Shown: piece by piece, positions 39,801 through 49,112 of the stretch
Layout: every line of letters begins with the position of its first letter
Numbering within the stretch: the first letter of the stretch is position 1
IMG/VR virus record: IMGVR_UViG_3300031673_016576
Coordinates: 1-56,578 of that record
Reading direction: 5' to 3' (one strand)
DNA length: 56,578 nucleotides
From: a virus
The notes under the pieces: model-generated
Told to the model about the DNA's origin: nothing
The model's input: the letters and a program-made list of their open reading frames with translations, nothing else
Database searches by the model: none
Made by a program: the position numbers and the translations under genes

Positions 39801-41583
39801 GCGTGATGTGGAGCAGGCCGCCGGCGCGTTGACCGCGTTACTACTGGCTGCTCGGGCCGAGGGCGCTGTCGGTGAGACCATCGGGGAGATTATAACGGAA
39901 ATGCGCGCAAAGGCGTCTGATCTCGCCGATGCCTTACTTACCGCCGAACAGAAGCTCGTTGGTGCAAATGCAGCGGTGCTGGACTTCCGAGACGGCATTG
40001 TTGGGCTTGGTCAAGACCTCGAACTCTTCCTACTCGACCGACTCGGCGATGTTACCGGGAAGATCAAGTACCTACAAGACATCTTCCAGCGCGCCCTAGA
40101 CCTCAAAGATGTCAACGCTCAGATCGCGGCGTTCCGTAGCTTAGTCGAGCTGCACCAAGAGCTTGTGGAGGTACAGTACGACTACTTGAAATTGCAGGCC
40201 GACACGGACACGTTCCAGCAGTTCGCGTTGTTACAGCAGCGTTACGGCGCGATGACCGACCCGCGCGAGCGCATCCGGCTCTGGAAAGAGATGCAGGACA
40301 TCCAACGCGACTACGCTGACTGGCAACGCGAGGTTGCCGCGGGTATGGAGGACTACGGCCTTGACCCCGTGGCGAGGACGACGCGTGAGATCGAGCGGCT
40401 GTGGGAGTTACTCGAAGAGTTTCCCCTAACAACAGAAGAGGGGCGGGGGTATTTCGACGAACTCCTCAGCCGCGCCACGCAGTTTGGTGATGCCTGGCGC
40501 GCCGAGGTGAAGCAGCTCAGTAGTAGCTTTAGCGATGCGATGGCCGATGCTATCCAAGGCACTGGCGATCTAACCGAAGCAATTGCTGGCATTTTCGAGG
40601 ACATCGGACGGGAATGGCTGAGGACCTACATTAGCCGTCAGATGGAGGGCGTGTTCGAGGAGTTGAACCGCGCCGCTTACCGCGCCCGTGGGGAACCTGT
40701 TGATAGAGCGACTGACATTATGGGCCGCCTCCGCGAGATCAAACTACCCGAGAAGCCAGAGCTTCCTGCTCTGGAAGGCCTCGACCTGCAATTGAGTAGC
40801 CTTGGTCAGACCTGTTTAGACGCGGCGACAAAAATGGAGCAGTCATTGGTCGCCATAGATGCGGACACTGCCGCTATCATCGAGCACACCCGCGCACTGG
40901 TCGAGTCGGCGCAGCAGATCGGTGCTACGGGTGGTGGTGGGGCCGACTTCAATAGCTTGCTCCTTCAAGCAGCGGCTGGAGGCGGGGGTGAGGGTGGAGG
41001 CATTCCAGGAGGTGGGGATTACGGAGTGAAGCCGTGGCAAAAGTCGGTGATCGGAGCCGCTGGACTTTACAGTGCATACGAAACTGGATCACCAATGGCA
41101 GGTATGGTTGGTGGTGCCTTAGCATTTGGCCCCTGGGGCGCTGTGGCCGGCCTTGGTCTTGGAATACTGGGCAAGCGTAAGAAGAAAAAGGAGGCGGATG
41201 CCCAGCAGGCCGCGTTCGCACAGAAATTGATGGCGAAATACGGCGCTTTCTGGTCCCCGCCTGATGTGATGTGGAGTACTACTCCATTCCTTTCCGCAAT
41301 GGACTATCCTGCCTACGCCTCTTACCGCGGCTACGCCGCACCGAAACCGTCCGCGGCATATCCTACCGTATCTGCGGCATGGACCGCGCCGACGCGCTAC
41401 CCCACTGTGACGGCTCCACAATTCGATCTGCGCGAACTGGCACGACGCATCCAGCCAATCACGGTGAACCTACACGGCACGGGCTATACGGCGCGTGATG
41501 CGCGCCAGATCGCCGTTTCGATCCAACGCGAGCAGGCCCGGCTCTACGAGCGCGAACAAAAAGCCGGGGTTAGGGTGAGGTGA
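36859..41583 (+). CDS. Tape measure protein, 1,574 aa
   Basis: Sets tail length and is threaded through the tail tube. The best start is a CTG at 36859: the sequence GGAGGTGCTCTAAG-CTG-CCA copies the GGAGGTGCTCTAAG-ATG-CCA context of the HNH gene before it; the alternative TTG at 36883 has no ribosome site. Residues about 210-300 form the TP901-type core (YAATTQDIAEGTARLG, LVEQTKRSGQEIGTAMR). Helical throughout, with hydrophobic segments near 490 and 1,395-1,440 that could insert in the membrane. Contour length predicts a tail over 200 nm. Confidence 0.92.
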   Translation: MPSAQYSYLLGIGLDPVTVQRLQAQLIQLAQQASKVGTAQARTTVGVTPQQTTATQRATRQAAAGFATTSKQATQATQAVKGFGGAMQEAGRGISHAAGKVLLWSVATGAIYGSLQALRGAVETINDVDFALTGLRKVYAGNIADLGQMKRAAVDMAMAYGSGISDVLNGMRDWARQGYRARDVIELTRVSLLAQNIAEMDAVQATRYLTAALNQFDLEATQAITVLDTWNELSNRYAATTQDIAEGTARLGRTAHDAGLSIQEASAMVAVLVEQTKRSGQEIGTAMRTVLTYAYRERNVKELEKIGIYVRRERGELLAMMDVLTQLSVKWEVLSDTQRQAIAEAFGVRRVTEFRTLIQGMPAILEATRIAYDSQGSALRENIIFLDSLQVRYGRLKAALQALAVGTETQDTLKSIVSVLTSLVTVVDKVGIKTIFAAGALVLITRYTQAYSAALITFHTQMVLGTQAVAAGTVTMAAWQLQVNAATLALQRFWVTLGPVGWAVAAVGVAFGTWKAIDAYVYRHERAARGLERQAEDIEQTTLEALRREEAGYRAQVDALTRRAELIQSLRDQYEAVGKSTDKAADKQKQMAKILELLQAATGDASLALRDGLAPAFGIVERAAQSALIGITDAMDKMRASIAQTLRGQIQGIRGDIELRRDAVDNFAKAAERERKTVLGMFDTIAKGQKLYVDPFAGVDRKDAEAVLSRTHEMKDLSGLQTGVTNRLSNAVGEYNVAAGRRIELEGTLKTTEQALLELEMERADLPKRIVSDPDPLGTKKAGKSLRSYQNQVRSVINLVRELQQAMRRMGAEGLGPWYQEIQRFDQTWEDMQDRALMALDQINETLSEDIPAQARKALLGARDELVGVLNTFATQYPLEFQRAWERALHIIRGGAEALQFQLREYREELEKTLADWVRRGKITPDQATEMQRLATLTKQFEVISKSADLLERQYQFERQITELEMGKGWEFSRERAEMLRRDVEQAAGALTALLLAARAEGAVGETIGEIITEMRAKASDLADALLTAEQKLVGANAAVLDFRDGIVGLGQDLELFLLDRLGDVTGKIKYLQDIFQRALDLKDVNAQIAAFRSLVELHQELVEVQYDYLKLQADTDTFQQFALLQQRYGAMTDPRERIRLWKEMQDIQRDYADWQREVAAGMEDYGLDPVARTTREIERLWELLEEFPLTTEEGRGYFDELLSRATQFGDAWRAEVKQLSSSFSDAMADAIQGTGDLTEAIAGIFEDIGREWLRTYISRQMEGVFEELNRAAYRARGEPVDRATDIMGRLREIKLPEKPELPALEGLDLQLSSLGQTCLDAATKMEQSLVAIDADTAAIIEHTRALVESAQQIGATGGGGADFNSLLLQAAAGGGGEGGGIPGGGDYGVKPWQKSVIGAAGLYSAYETGSPMAGMVGGALAFGPWGAVAGLGLGILGKRKKKKEADAQQAAFAQKLMAKYGAFWSPPDVMWSTTPFLSAMDYPAYASYRGYAAPKPSAAYPTVSAAWTAPTRYPTVTAPQFDLRELARRIQPITVNLHGTGYTARDARQIAVSIQREQARLYEREQKAGVRVR

Positions 41584-41587
41584 TGAG

Positions 41588-42964
41588 ATGCTGCGGCGAT
41601 CCAATGTTGGACGTGTGACACATACACCATTTGCCGACTTTCCGGCGTTGACACGAGAACGCTACGTTCTGCCCGCGAATCCGACACGCATCACGGCCGC
41701 GGAGGAATCGGCTGCGGAACACATGCGCCTCGCCGGTGGGCACGAGAAGGTTGTGACACCGTCTCGACATCTCTATCCGGGTGCTGGTAGTGCGCGGCGT
41801 GTGTGGTGGCCACTCGTCGAGGTTGAGTTCCCTGATGTCATGCCTGCCGAGTTTATCCGTCAGCTCCGCGAAATGCAGCATCGCGGTCAGCGCGTCGCGT
41901 TCTGGATCCCCGGCCTTGATGAACCTCGGGGTGGGCTTCCCATTCACCGCCGCTTCCTCGACAAGATGTGGACCGAGGAGGGCACTTACTACTACACAAA
42001 CGCGCTGCCTTGGAGTGAGAAAGGTCTGCGGCTGTACGACGCCGCTGGCAACCTGATCTATGAGAACACCGGTTCTGGTAATGATGGAAATGCTTACGGA
42101 ATTGCATTAGATGGTGGCCATGGACGCATTTCCCGGGGCTCCACAGGTCCGCAGGACTACTACGCCTCCTATGACCGCCTCGTCTACGGGCACATCGTCT
42201 CGATTTCGGTTGACCCCGTACCTGCGGGGCAGTACGCACGGTTCGGACCATCCGTGGCGATACAAGAAATCGACTTCCCTGTGGTTACGCGCACAAACAA
42301 ACTGTACTTCACGAAAACGGCGGCTGCAGTTGATGGATTGGCGGCTGAAACAGCGTCGAGTCAGACACCATCGGGCTGGATGGGTAGCGTCGGCCTCTAC
42401 GACATGGATCCGCAGTTTGTGTTAGCACCGCAGTCTGTGGGGCAGTTCAAGGTCGGGAAGGACTTGGATTATCAGTACGATCTCTTCGGTGTCTTCGTCA
42501 GTCCGCCACTAGCTGATCAGATCATCGCGGCCGGTACGAAGTGTTCACTCGGCCTTTGCTACGCCAATGGCTATCCCGAAACCGATCACCTCTGGCCACA
42601 CGGCTTCGTTTATTTGTGGCGGCCCGGCATCGGAATCGTGGCGGTGTTATCGAACACGTCTTATGATCTCAGCATACGTGGCGGCGCGCCCGGCCGCATC
42701 CACCACATCGCGGATTGGTATACAACCGGTGCTGTGATCGGTCCCCCCATTGGTGATTGCGTCGACGTCTTCGATGGCGACCGCATCGTCGCCGAGGTCT
42801 GGGGCTATTTCAACCTGCCCATGGAGTCGCCCGATAAAAACACGGTCGCATATGGCTTCGGCGGTACCGGTCTGAGCCTCCCACCAGCTCAAAACGTAGT
42901 GCTTGATGATACAGTCGGTTTCGTCGAGTTCTCGAATACGCTGTACGTGTTGGAGCAGGGATAG
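41588..42964 (+). CDS. Tail tip protein, 458 aa
   Basis: ATG at 41588 with GGTGAGGTG upstream. It starts after the tape measure, where distal tail proteins are encoded. Beta-rich; N-terminal part includes HLYPGAGSARRVWWPLVEVE and the remainder includes GHIVSISVDPVPAGQYARFG and SYDLSIRGGAPGRI. Overlaps the following GTG by 1 nt. Function by position only. Confidence 0.6.
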   Translation: MLRRSNVGRVTHTPFADFPALTRERYVLPANPTRITAAEESAAEHMRLAGGHEKVVTPSRHLYPGAGSARRVWWPLVEVEFPDVMPAEFIRQLREMQHRGQRVAFWIPGLDEPRGGLPIHRRFLDKMWTEEGTYYYTNALPWSEKGLRLYDAAGNLIYENTGSGNDGNAYGIALDGGHGRISRGSTGPQDYYASYDRLVYGHIVSISVDPVPAGQYARFGPSVAIQEIDFPVVTRTNKLYFTKTAAAVDGLAAETASSQTPSGWMGSVGLYDMDPQFVLAPQSVGQFKVGKDLDYQYDLFGVFVSPPLADQIIAAGTKCSLGLCYANGYPETDHLWPHGFVYLWRPGIGIVAVLSNTSYDLSIRGGAPGRIHHIADWYTTGAVIGPPIGDCVDVFDGDRIVAEVWGYFNLPMESPDKNTVAYGFGGTGLSLPPAQNVVLDDTVGFVEFSNTLYVLEQG

Positions 42965-45900
42965 TGCCTAGTGCTGTGCAGCAAAAACTGGGGCGTATCC
43001 TCAAGCGCGCATCGGTAGAATATCAAGCCCGGTTCGTCTGGACCGCGTTGACCTGGGATACCGATACGCCCTATGATCCTGCGTACACACCACCGATTCG
43101 TGCCGCGTCCAGCATAGATCTGGCACCTCACGTTGCGTCGTGGGAGGCGACGCGCCGGGTGCGTCAGCTCGCCGCAAACCTTACCCTAACTCTCAAAGCC
43201 AGCCTCGACGACGCTACGCTTCGTCAGATTGACTACAATGATCTGATCGAGGTCAGTCTGATAGTCAGTGCTGGAGGCGAGGCAGTAACGGTGAATCTTG
43301 GTGCCTACTTCGTAGACCGGATCCCCGAACCAGCAGAAGAGGTGGGGCAGGCCGGTGAATGGGTTATCGAGGCGCGGGATGCCGCGAAGTTGTTACAACG
43401 CCGTCGCTACTACGGCAGGTTGGAGCCGAGCCGCATTCGCGTACCCGCTTCAGGCTTTGTGGCGCTGTCAAAGCAGGATAAGCCTGGACTTGACTACATC
43501 GAGTTCTTCCACGACCCCACTGGACTTGACGCGGTCTTGAGCCGCACCATCAATTGGTGCTCATTACCCAAGCCTGTATTTCGTGTCCTAGAAACGAGCG
43601 AGTCGGTTGTACCTGATGATGAGAACGTACGCGTCCTCTTCGGCGACGGATTAGTGCGGATCGGGAGAGAATGGTTCGCCGACAATATCGGTACCAACAA
43701 CACCCTTCAGGTCGCGTACTATCGCTATGCGCAGTGGGAGGATACGTTCGGGGCCGCATATGACTTGAACTCGCCAATGGACATCGTTCTGGACATGGCG
43801 CTGTGGGCCGGTTTCCAGGACACTGATCCTAACGCACTGCTCTACATCGAACGGATCGATGATGTGACCTTCCCCATGCCGTTCGATAAGGTCTTCGGAC
43901 ACGACGGCACTGACCACACCGATGATGCCGCCACAGGCGGGGACATCGCTGGGGCCAATCTCTATTTAGGGGTGTTGTCTCGACGCTTCCCAGCCGTGCA
44001 TTGGTCGCTCAAGACCGCGGCGACGCATTCGGATACGACTCCACAGTTCTGCTACGACTACTGGGATGGTGCTCAATGGGTCGAGATCACACCAGATCAG
44101 GACACGACCGATGATCTGCGGCAATCCGGCTTCGTCTCCTGGTTCGGGCAGGATCTGAGTGCCTGGGTGGTTTGCCAACCCCTGGCGGTGATGCCAGAGG
44201 GTTACTATATACGTGTACGCCAGCTCAACGGCATTGGTGTCGTCTCAACCCTTATCATGGCGGGGCATCCGATTCAATGCCAGGACAGTCGTCTCACAAC
44301 CGATGATGACCTCGTCCCCGAAGATGTATTGGAGCGCCTTGTACGCCCATCCGTTCCGCCGAACTATCGTTGGGAAGGCACGCGCACCGGCGGCTTTGCT
44401 GCCGTGCTTGACGTAGCCAACATTGCAGATCCCGACTTCGAGTTGGTAGATGAGACACGCGTCAGCATCAGCCCGGAGCGGCCCCATGAGGACGACCTCA
44501 AAACCGTTGTGACCTACCGCGGCCAGGCGCGGGAACGTTTGAACGCGGCGTTGGCCCAGAACGGCGGGGCGTGTTGGAACTTAGTGGCTGATCCTGACGA
44601 GGCCACGACGTTCTATCGGCTCATAGACGGCAACACACGAATGGCCATCAACTTCGCCGGTGCTCTGGGCACCCTACCTGCAGCCGAGACCGTGGTATTC
44701 CGCATCGATTTGGGGTGCGTTCGCGGCGAGATTGATCTGCGCGAGATTCGGCCCTACACACAAAACGCGGACACACCCATTACGATCACGCCCGGAACGG
44801 GTGGTGTGACCTGGGCCGACAACGCCTTTGGCACCGCGGTCACGGACGATAGTGATGCGACCTGGAAGTTGCTGATCGTAAATCTCGGCTGGATCACCTA
44901 TGCAGACGATCATCAACGCGTCAACTTTGCAACTCCGAAGTCCATCAACCGCGTTGATTTGAGACTGTCGAATACGGATATCCGTAGGTCTGTACGTGTC
45001 GAGATCAAGCTTTCGGGTGAGACGAACTGGCGGCTCGTCGCCGCGGTATCGAAGCAGATCGGGGCCGCGCCAGAGACCGTTAGTCTGACCAATCTACGGC
45101 TCCATAATGTTGTGGGTCTGCGGATCAACGGCCCGATAATGAGTTCGATATGGGACGGAATCGGAAAACTATACGAACTCGATCTGTTTGGCCCGGACAG
45201 TTCCGAACTGATCGGTACGTGGTCGGCTATTGGTGGTGTCGGCGATGTCGACGATCTGCACGACGGCAACACCGTTACTGGTATGGTCTTCGCTGCGCGT
45301 GGTGAGGGCTTCCAAGTAGACTTTACGACTCCGGGCCTTCTCGACTACTTAGAGGTCTTTGGTATCATCCACGGCAATATGCTGGTGGAGTATCAGGTAG
45401 ATGGCGGATCTGTCTGGGAACCCGGAATCTTTCTAACACCAATGCCTGAGTGTTTGGCAAGCTACACCGCCCTCGGCTGGGCCAATGTCGCCAAGGTACG
45501 GTTCCGGGTATTAGGAACCACGCCTGTTCAGGAGCTTTCTGCCATCGAGGTGTACACGCCCGCGTATGTGAGCGAGGAGACGACATCGGGCCGCATGGTC
45601 GTGCCGGCGAAGTGGCGGATCGAGTACCAAGACGCATCTGACTTCTTATGGTACACGCTCTGTTCTGAGGCTGATGGTGCCGCATTCGAGATTCCGAAAA
45701 GCGTAATTGACCGCGGTATGTTCGGACCCGAGATCTTTGCGCGCGCGTTACGGTTCACGATCCTCGCCTGGGGCAAGGATGAGAACGGTAATAGCAATGC
45801 CTGGATCGGTGAGATCAAGGTCTGGATCGGGGATACGTTGTATGGCAAAGCGGTGTTGGGTCTAACAGCACCATTCGATTCTGCGGCTGATCTCGCGCTA

Positions 45901-46194
45901 CAGGGCCGCCTGGGTTGGAAAACCAAGACATACCCGATTGATGTGACGGCGACAACACAGGAAACGGTGGACTACCGCGCCCTCCAGCTGCTTCGGGAGC
46001 AGTTACGGATGCCCTACACGCTCTACGCAGTAGATCTACGCTACGATGTCGGGCTGGGGCAGACCGCACGGCTGCCCGAGCATGTACGGCTCGCCTATGA
46101 TCTTCCCTACGTATTCTATCTGGTCACCGAAGCGGTTATTGGGGCCGAGGGTGCCACAACTGCGCCGCTAGTGGAGTGTCTACTATTGCCATAA
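42964..46194 (+). CDS. Tail hub / baseplate protein with discoidin-like domains, 1,076 aa
   Basis: GTG at 42964. The N-terminal 140 residues look like a hub domain (SSIDLAPHVASWEATRRVRQ, LTLTLKASLDDATLR). Residues about 590-880 contain two beta-sandwich segments similar to F5/8 type C carbohydrate-binding domains (RVNFATPKSINRVDLRLSNT; FQVDFTTPGLLDYLEVFG). The C-terminus returns to a hub-like pattern (DLRYDVGLGQTARLPEHVRL). Likely forms the central tip and binds surface sugars. Confidence 0.65.
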   Translation: MPSAVQQKLGRILKRASVEYQARFVWTALTWDTDTPYDPAYTPPIRAASSIDLAPHVASWEATRRVRQLAANLTLTLKASLDDATLRQIDYNDLIEVSLIVSAGGEAVTVNLGAYFVDRIPEPAEEVGQAGEWVIEARDAAKLLQRRRYYGRLEPSRIRVPASGFVALSKQDKPGLDYIEFFHDPTGLDAVLSRTINWCSLPKPVFRVLETSESVVPDDENVRVLFGDGLVRIGREWFADNIGTNNTLQVAYYRYAQWEDTFGAAYDLNSPMDIVLDMALWAGFQDTDPNALLYIERIDDVTFPMPFDKVFGHDGTDHTDDAATGGDIAGANLYLGVLSRRFPAVHWSLKTAATHSDTTPQFCYDYWDGAQWVEITPDQDTTDDLRQSGFVSWFGQDLSAWVVCQPLAVMPEGYYIRVRQLNGIGVVSTLIMAGHPIQCQDSRLTTDDDLVPEDVLERLVRPSVPPNYRWEGTRTGGFAAVLDVANIADPDFELVDETRVSISPERPHEDDLKTVVTYRGQARERLNAALAQNGGACWNLVADPDEATTFYRLIDGNTRMAINFAGALGTLPAAETVVFRIDLGCVRGEIDLREIRPYTQNADTPITITPGTGGVTWADNAFGTAVTDDSDATWKLLIVNLGWITYADDHQRVNFATPKSINRVDLRLSNTDIRRSVRVEIKLSGETNWRLVAAVSKQIGAAPETVSLTNLRLHNVVGLRINGPIMSSIWDGIGKLYELDLFGPDSSELIGTWSAIGGVGDVDDLHDGNTVTGMVFAARGEGFQVDFTTPGLLDYLEVFGIIHGNMLVEYQVDGGSVWEPGIFLTPMPECLASYTALGWANVAKVRFRVLGTTPVQELSAIEVYTPAYVSEETTSGRMVVPAKWRIEYQDASDFLWYTLCSEADGAAFEIPKSVIDRGMFGPEIFARALRFTILAWGKDENGNSNAWIGEIKVWIGDTLYGKAVLGLTAPFDSAADLALQGRLGWKTKTYPIDVTATTQETVDYRALQLLREQLRMPYTLYAVDLRYDVGLGQTARLPEHVRLAYDLPYVFYLVTEAVIGAEGATTAPLVECLLLP

Positions 46195-47750
46195 GGATAC
46201 GTTCTCTCCAATCGCCTAGTGTCCGCGACCTCTGGCTCCGCGATTTGACGCGTCAGGGCTATGGCGTTCAGGGCATCGGTGCCTTCGGGCCAATGGTTCC
46301 GACCCCGATGAGCGGTAGTGCAATGATCCAGCACAACACCTTGCCGGATCTTCAGGGTGGCAACCCCACAGAAATGGAGTTCTACCATGTCCCGAAGTTG
46401 ACCCAAGGCTCTGTTCCTTTTGCCGATGCAAACGGTGTACTCGCCGAGGACAACCCGAATCTGTTCTGGGATGATGCGGCTAATCGGCTGGGGATCAGGA
46501 CGGACGCGCCAGGATATCCACTCCATGTGGCGGGCGACATCGCCGCGGGAGTGGACGGTGTGACTGCGGGTATCTTCTACGCGTTCTCCGTCACCGCCGG
46601 GCAGTTTGCCACTCTCAGCTGGAATATGTTGACCTTCAGGCGGCCTAGCAACAACTACATCCAGGTAATTCCTGCTGCAGGGCTGGCTGGCAACGTAGAG
46701 TTCCGCCTCAAGGACGTGTGGGACGTAGTGCAAAGGGCCTTGCTCTTGACCAGCACGCCGCAGGCACTCTTCGCGGATGGCGTAGTCGGCGCGCCGGCGG
46801 CCTCCTTCATCACCGAAACGACCATGGGCATGTACCGCATCGCCCTGAACCAGCTCGGACTCGCGGCGGGCGGGGTGCTTGCGCTCACCCTGACGAACAC
46901 GCCGCAGGCGCTCCTGCGAGATGGAACCGCTGCACTCCCTGGTTTGGCATTCGGGAGCGAGACTGCCCTGGGCATCGGGCGCGCGGGGGCAGGCACGGGT
47001 GGTCTCGCGGTAGGCGGGGCATATGCGGCCTATTGGACGGCTACCGCGTTCCGGCCGGTCCTCGACAATGTGCTGACGCTCGGCATCGTGGACGTGGGCT
47101 TCCAGGCCCTTCACCTCACAAATGCCGCGCATTCACCCGCGGCCGAAGGCGAGGCGCGCATCAATACCGGGAGCAACGCCTTTGAGCACCGGATCGGGAC
47201 CGTCGTGCACCGGAACGGTCTCTGCATCTACAGCGGGTCGCCAGTAACCGATACCGTCGTGAGCGCCGTTGACCGCACGTTGGATTCCTTCACAATTCCC
47301 GCAGCCTACTGGAAGGTGGGGAAGCGAATTACGATAGTCGCACCCATCCTACTGGAGAGGGAGACCCCAGCGAACTGGGTTCAGGCGAAGTTGTACATCG
47401 GGACCACGCAGGTTCTCTACAAGAGAATCACGGTGCCGGGCGCTCCGGGCTGGATTTCCGCACACGTTGACTTGGAGATGAGCTTCGTGGTCGGCGCGAT
47501 TGCTGGGGCTGGCATCACACTCTATCCCACCCGCAACATCCGTTCCTATAACTGTCAATCTCACGCCGTCTACGATGACATAAACAATCCTGTGACGCCG
47601 ATACTGGAGATGATCCCGATGGAGCCGGACACACCGGGCATCGCGATTGCTACGAATGCTGCCAAGGCTATCGTTGTCAAGTATGCCTGCAATGACGCGA
47701 CCTCTGTCGTACACGTCTATCTACAGGGGCTCACCATTTATGCGACCTGA
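46176..47750 (+). CDS. Tail fibre / receptor-binding protein, 524 aa
   Basis: GTG at 46176 overlaps the hub gene by 19 nt. Residues 70-125 (GSVPFADANGVLAEDNPNLF, NRLGIRTDAPGYPLHVAGDI) show the pattern of phage and host-repeat fibres that precede collagen- or beta-helix-like shafts. The middle has short repeats (LLLTSTPQALFADG / LTLTNTPQALLRDG). The C-terminus is a compact beta domain, probably the receptor binder. Confidence 0.75.
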   Translation: MSTIAIRIRSLQSPSVRDLWLRDLTRQGYGVQGIGAFGPMVPTPMSGSAMIQHNTLPDLQGGNPTEMEFYHVPKLTQGSVPFADANGVLAEDNPNLFWDDAANRLGIRTDAPGYPLHVAGDIAAGVDGVTAGIFYAFSVTAGQFATLSWNMLTFRRPSNNYIQVIPAAGLAGNVEFRLKDVWDVVQRALLLTSTPQALFADGVVGAPAASFITETTMGMYRIALNQLGLAAGGVLALTLTNTPQALLRDGTAALPGLAFGSETALGIGRAGAGTGGLAVGGAYAAYWTATAFRPVLDNVLTLGIVDVGFQALHLTNAAHSPAAEGEARINTGSNAFEHRIGTVVHRNGLCIYSGSPVTDTVVSAVDRTLDSFTIPAAYWKVGKRITIVAPILLERETPANWVQAKLYIGTTQVLYKRITVPGAPGWISAHVDLEMSFVVGAIAGAGITLYPTRNIRSYNCQSHAVYDDINNPVTPILEMIPMEPDTPGIAIATNAAKAIVVKYACNDATSVVHVYLQGLTIYAT

Positions 47751-48056
47751 TCGGAGTTCGGCCTGTCTGCGCTCCCAGGGGATTGTGTCGGGTCCGCCCC
47801 GGACGCCGTATGATTTACGGAGGGAGGCCCGCATACCCCTCGGGTCCGCGGCGGGAGGCCCGCCATGCAGGGGTTGTGGGGGGTCCTGTGGAGGCGCATA
47901 CATGGCGAAGGTTTCGAGGCCCGCGGCCGTGAGGACCTGTTCAGGTTCGGCCGGCGGGTCGTTCCGGGCGTGCATGTACCCCGTGGTGGAAACGACGAGG
48001 AAGATCATGCCGACGAGGAAGGTCGCGAGCAGGAGCAAGGCCAGAATGGGTTTCAT
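47721..48056 (-). CDS. Small membrane-anchored protein, 111 aa
   Basis: ATG at 48056 lies 6 nt after AGGAGGGG; upstream codons to 48077 precede that site. The N-terminus MKPILALLLLATFLVGMIFL continues to a single membrane helix followed by a proline-rich, basic soluble part. It is antisense to the end of the fibre gene (30 nt overlap). Topology is compatible with a spanin-like or envelope protein, which is inference only. Confidence 0.6.
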   Translation of the reverse strand: MKPILALLLLATFLVGMIFLVVSTTGYMHARNDPPAEPEQVLTAAGLETFAMYAPPQDPPQPLHGGPPAADPRGMRASLRKSYGVRGGPDTIPWERRQAELRSGRINGEPL

Positions 48057-48075
48057 GGTGTCCCCTCCTGAGTTC

Positions 48076-48104
48076 ATTATATCACAAAGGAGTCCGAGAT
48101 GATA
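48076..48104 (-). promoter_or_regulatory. Possible promoter of the membrane-anchored protein gene
   Basis: A consensus -10 TATAAT lies at 48081-48076 on the minus strand, 19 nt before the start codon. The -35 at 17 nt (TATCAT) is poor. It overlaps the start of the rightward gene at 48099. Confidence 0.35.
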
Positions 48105-48341
48105 CTGCCGTACCGTTCAAAACGCGAATTGGTGTATGACTGGCTGAACAATCTACGGGTGCATAAACCCGACGAACTCGAAGCGGCCTTGAGGCTCGCC
48201 ATGGGTGTCCGATTCGATGCCTTTGTCACCTGGATCGTCCAGGAGGCTAAGAACTACTACACTGCACAGCGTGATACAGCACAGGCCGCACACGACGCCA
48301 TAGACGCGCTCCCAGACAAGCCAACAGAACCGGTCGAGTAG
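48099..48341 (+). CDS. Hypothetical protein, 80 aa
   Basis: ATG at 48099 follows AAAGGAGTCCGAG. Helical, hydrophilic product; no motif. First of three small genes leading to the holin. Confidence 0.6.
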   Translation: MILPYRSKRELVYDWLNNLRVHKPDELEAALRLAMGVRFDAFVTWIVQEAKNYYTAQRDTAQAAHDAIDALPDKPTEPVE

Positions 48342-48370
48342 CCATATCACAATGGAAGGAAGTGGGGTAA

Positions 48371-48565
48371 ATGCCGCGGACAAAAGAGATGCGGGTCGCC
48401 GAAGCGTTGCGCTACATGGAGCAGGAGTGCGGTGTGTCCATGCAGCCCAAACTACGCACCACATCGGATGGTCAGCAATCACTAACAACGCTCATCATCG
48501 ACTGGGTAGATCTGGGTGACCCGATCCCTGATGCCGAGCCGACAGATGGTGCCGAAGGTGGCTAG
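48371..48565 (+). CDS. Hypothetical protein, 64 aa
   Basis: ATG at 48371 follows GGAAGGAAGTGGGG. The product is short with an acidic tail (DPIPDAEPTDGAEGG) and overlaps the holin start by 20 nt. No family recognised. Confidence 0.55.
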   Translation: MPRTKEMRVAEALRYMEQECGVSMQPKLRTTSDGQQSLTTLIIDWVDLGDPIPDAEPTDGAEGG

Positions 48566-49052
48566 ATGGACTCCGCAGGATATCCTCGACGTACTTGGCA
48601 AGCTCTTCCATTGGACGAGTTGGCGGTGGGGAATAGCCGCGGTAATTGCGTGTCTAGCCAACTTCGTGGCAGAAGCACCGACAGTCTGGCGCGGACTACT
48701 CGTCATGTTCATCGTCTTCTTCGTACTCGACATCGTGACCGGTATAGTAGCGTCAGTACGGGTCCGGCAGATCAAGGTGTCGAGCCGCCTCTTCGGGCGC
48801 TCACTCGTCAAGATGCTGTGCTACTCGACCGTACTGCTTATCGCCACTATGCTTGATTACTACGCCAACTGCCGCTATGCCGTTTCGCTGTTCGTGCTGG
48901 CCCTGGCCGCGAGCGTGGAGGGGCTGTCCGTGCTAGAGAACACACGCGCGCTATGGGAAGGGCTGGGCCTGAAATGGCCCTTCAAGTTCCTGTCCGACAA
49001 GATCGAGCGGTTGGCGCAAGTCCCAGAGCAGGATGGGGACGAGCCGCGCTAG
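48546..49052 (+). CDS. Holin (phage_holin_4 / TIGR01593-like), 168 aa
   Basis: Forms membrane lesions that end infection and release endolysin. I use the ATG at 48546; codons back to 48516 lie in the previous gene. About three hydrophobic segments are visible (WGIAAVIACLANFVAEA, LLVMFIVFFVLDIVTGIVAS, LCYSTVLLIATMLDYYA) plus the family-like RLFGRSLVK and the ending SVEGLSVLENTRALWEGLGL. The C-terminus is charged. No endolysin gene is adjacent; the GH-like protein at 10725 is a candidate partner. Confidence 0.8.
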   Translation: MVPKVARWTPQDILDVLGKLFHWTSWRWGIAAVIACLANFVAEAPTVWRGLLVMFIVFFVLDIVTGIVASVRVRQIKVSSRLFGRSLVKMLCYSTVLLIATMLDYYANCRYAVSLFVLALAASVEGLSVLENTRALWEGLGLKWPFKFLSDKIERLAQVPEQDGDEPR

Positions 49053-49112
49053 GGACTCGTCCTGATATCTCCTCGTCCATCTCCCGCCCCAGACATGCCC
49101 GCGCCATAACGC

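Noticed and set aside
46116-47132. 338-codon minus-strand frame.
   Set aside because: Antisense of the tail fibre gene; composition is that of a shadow frame.
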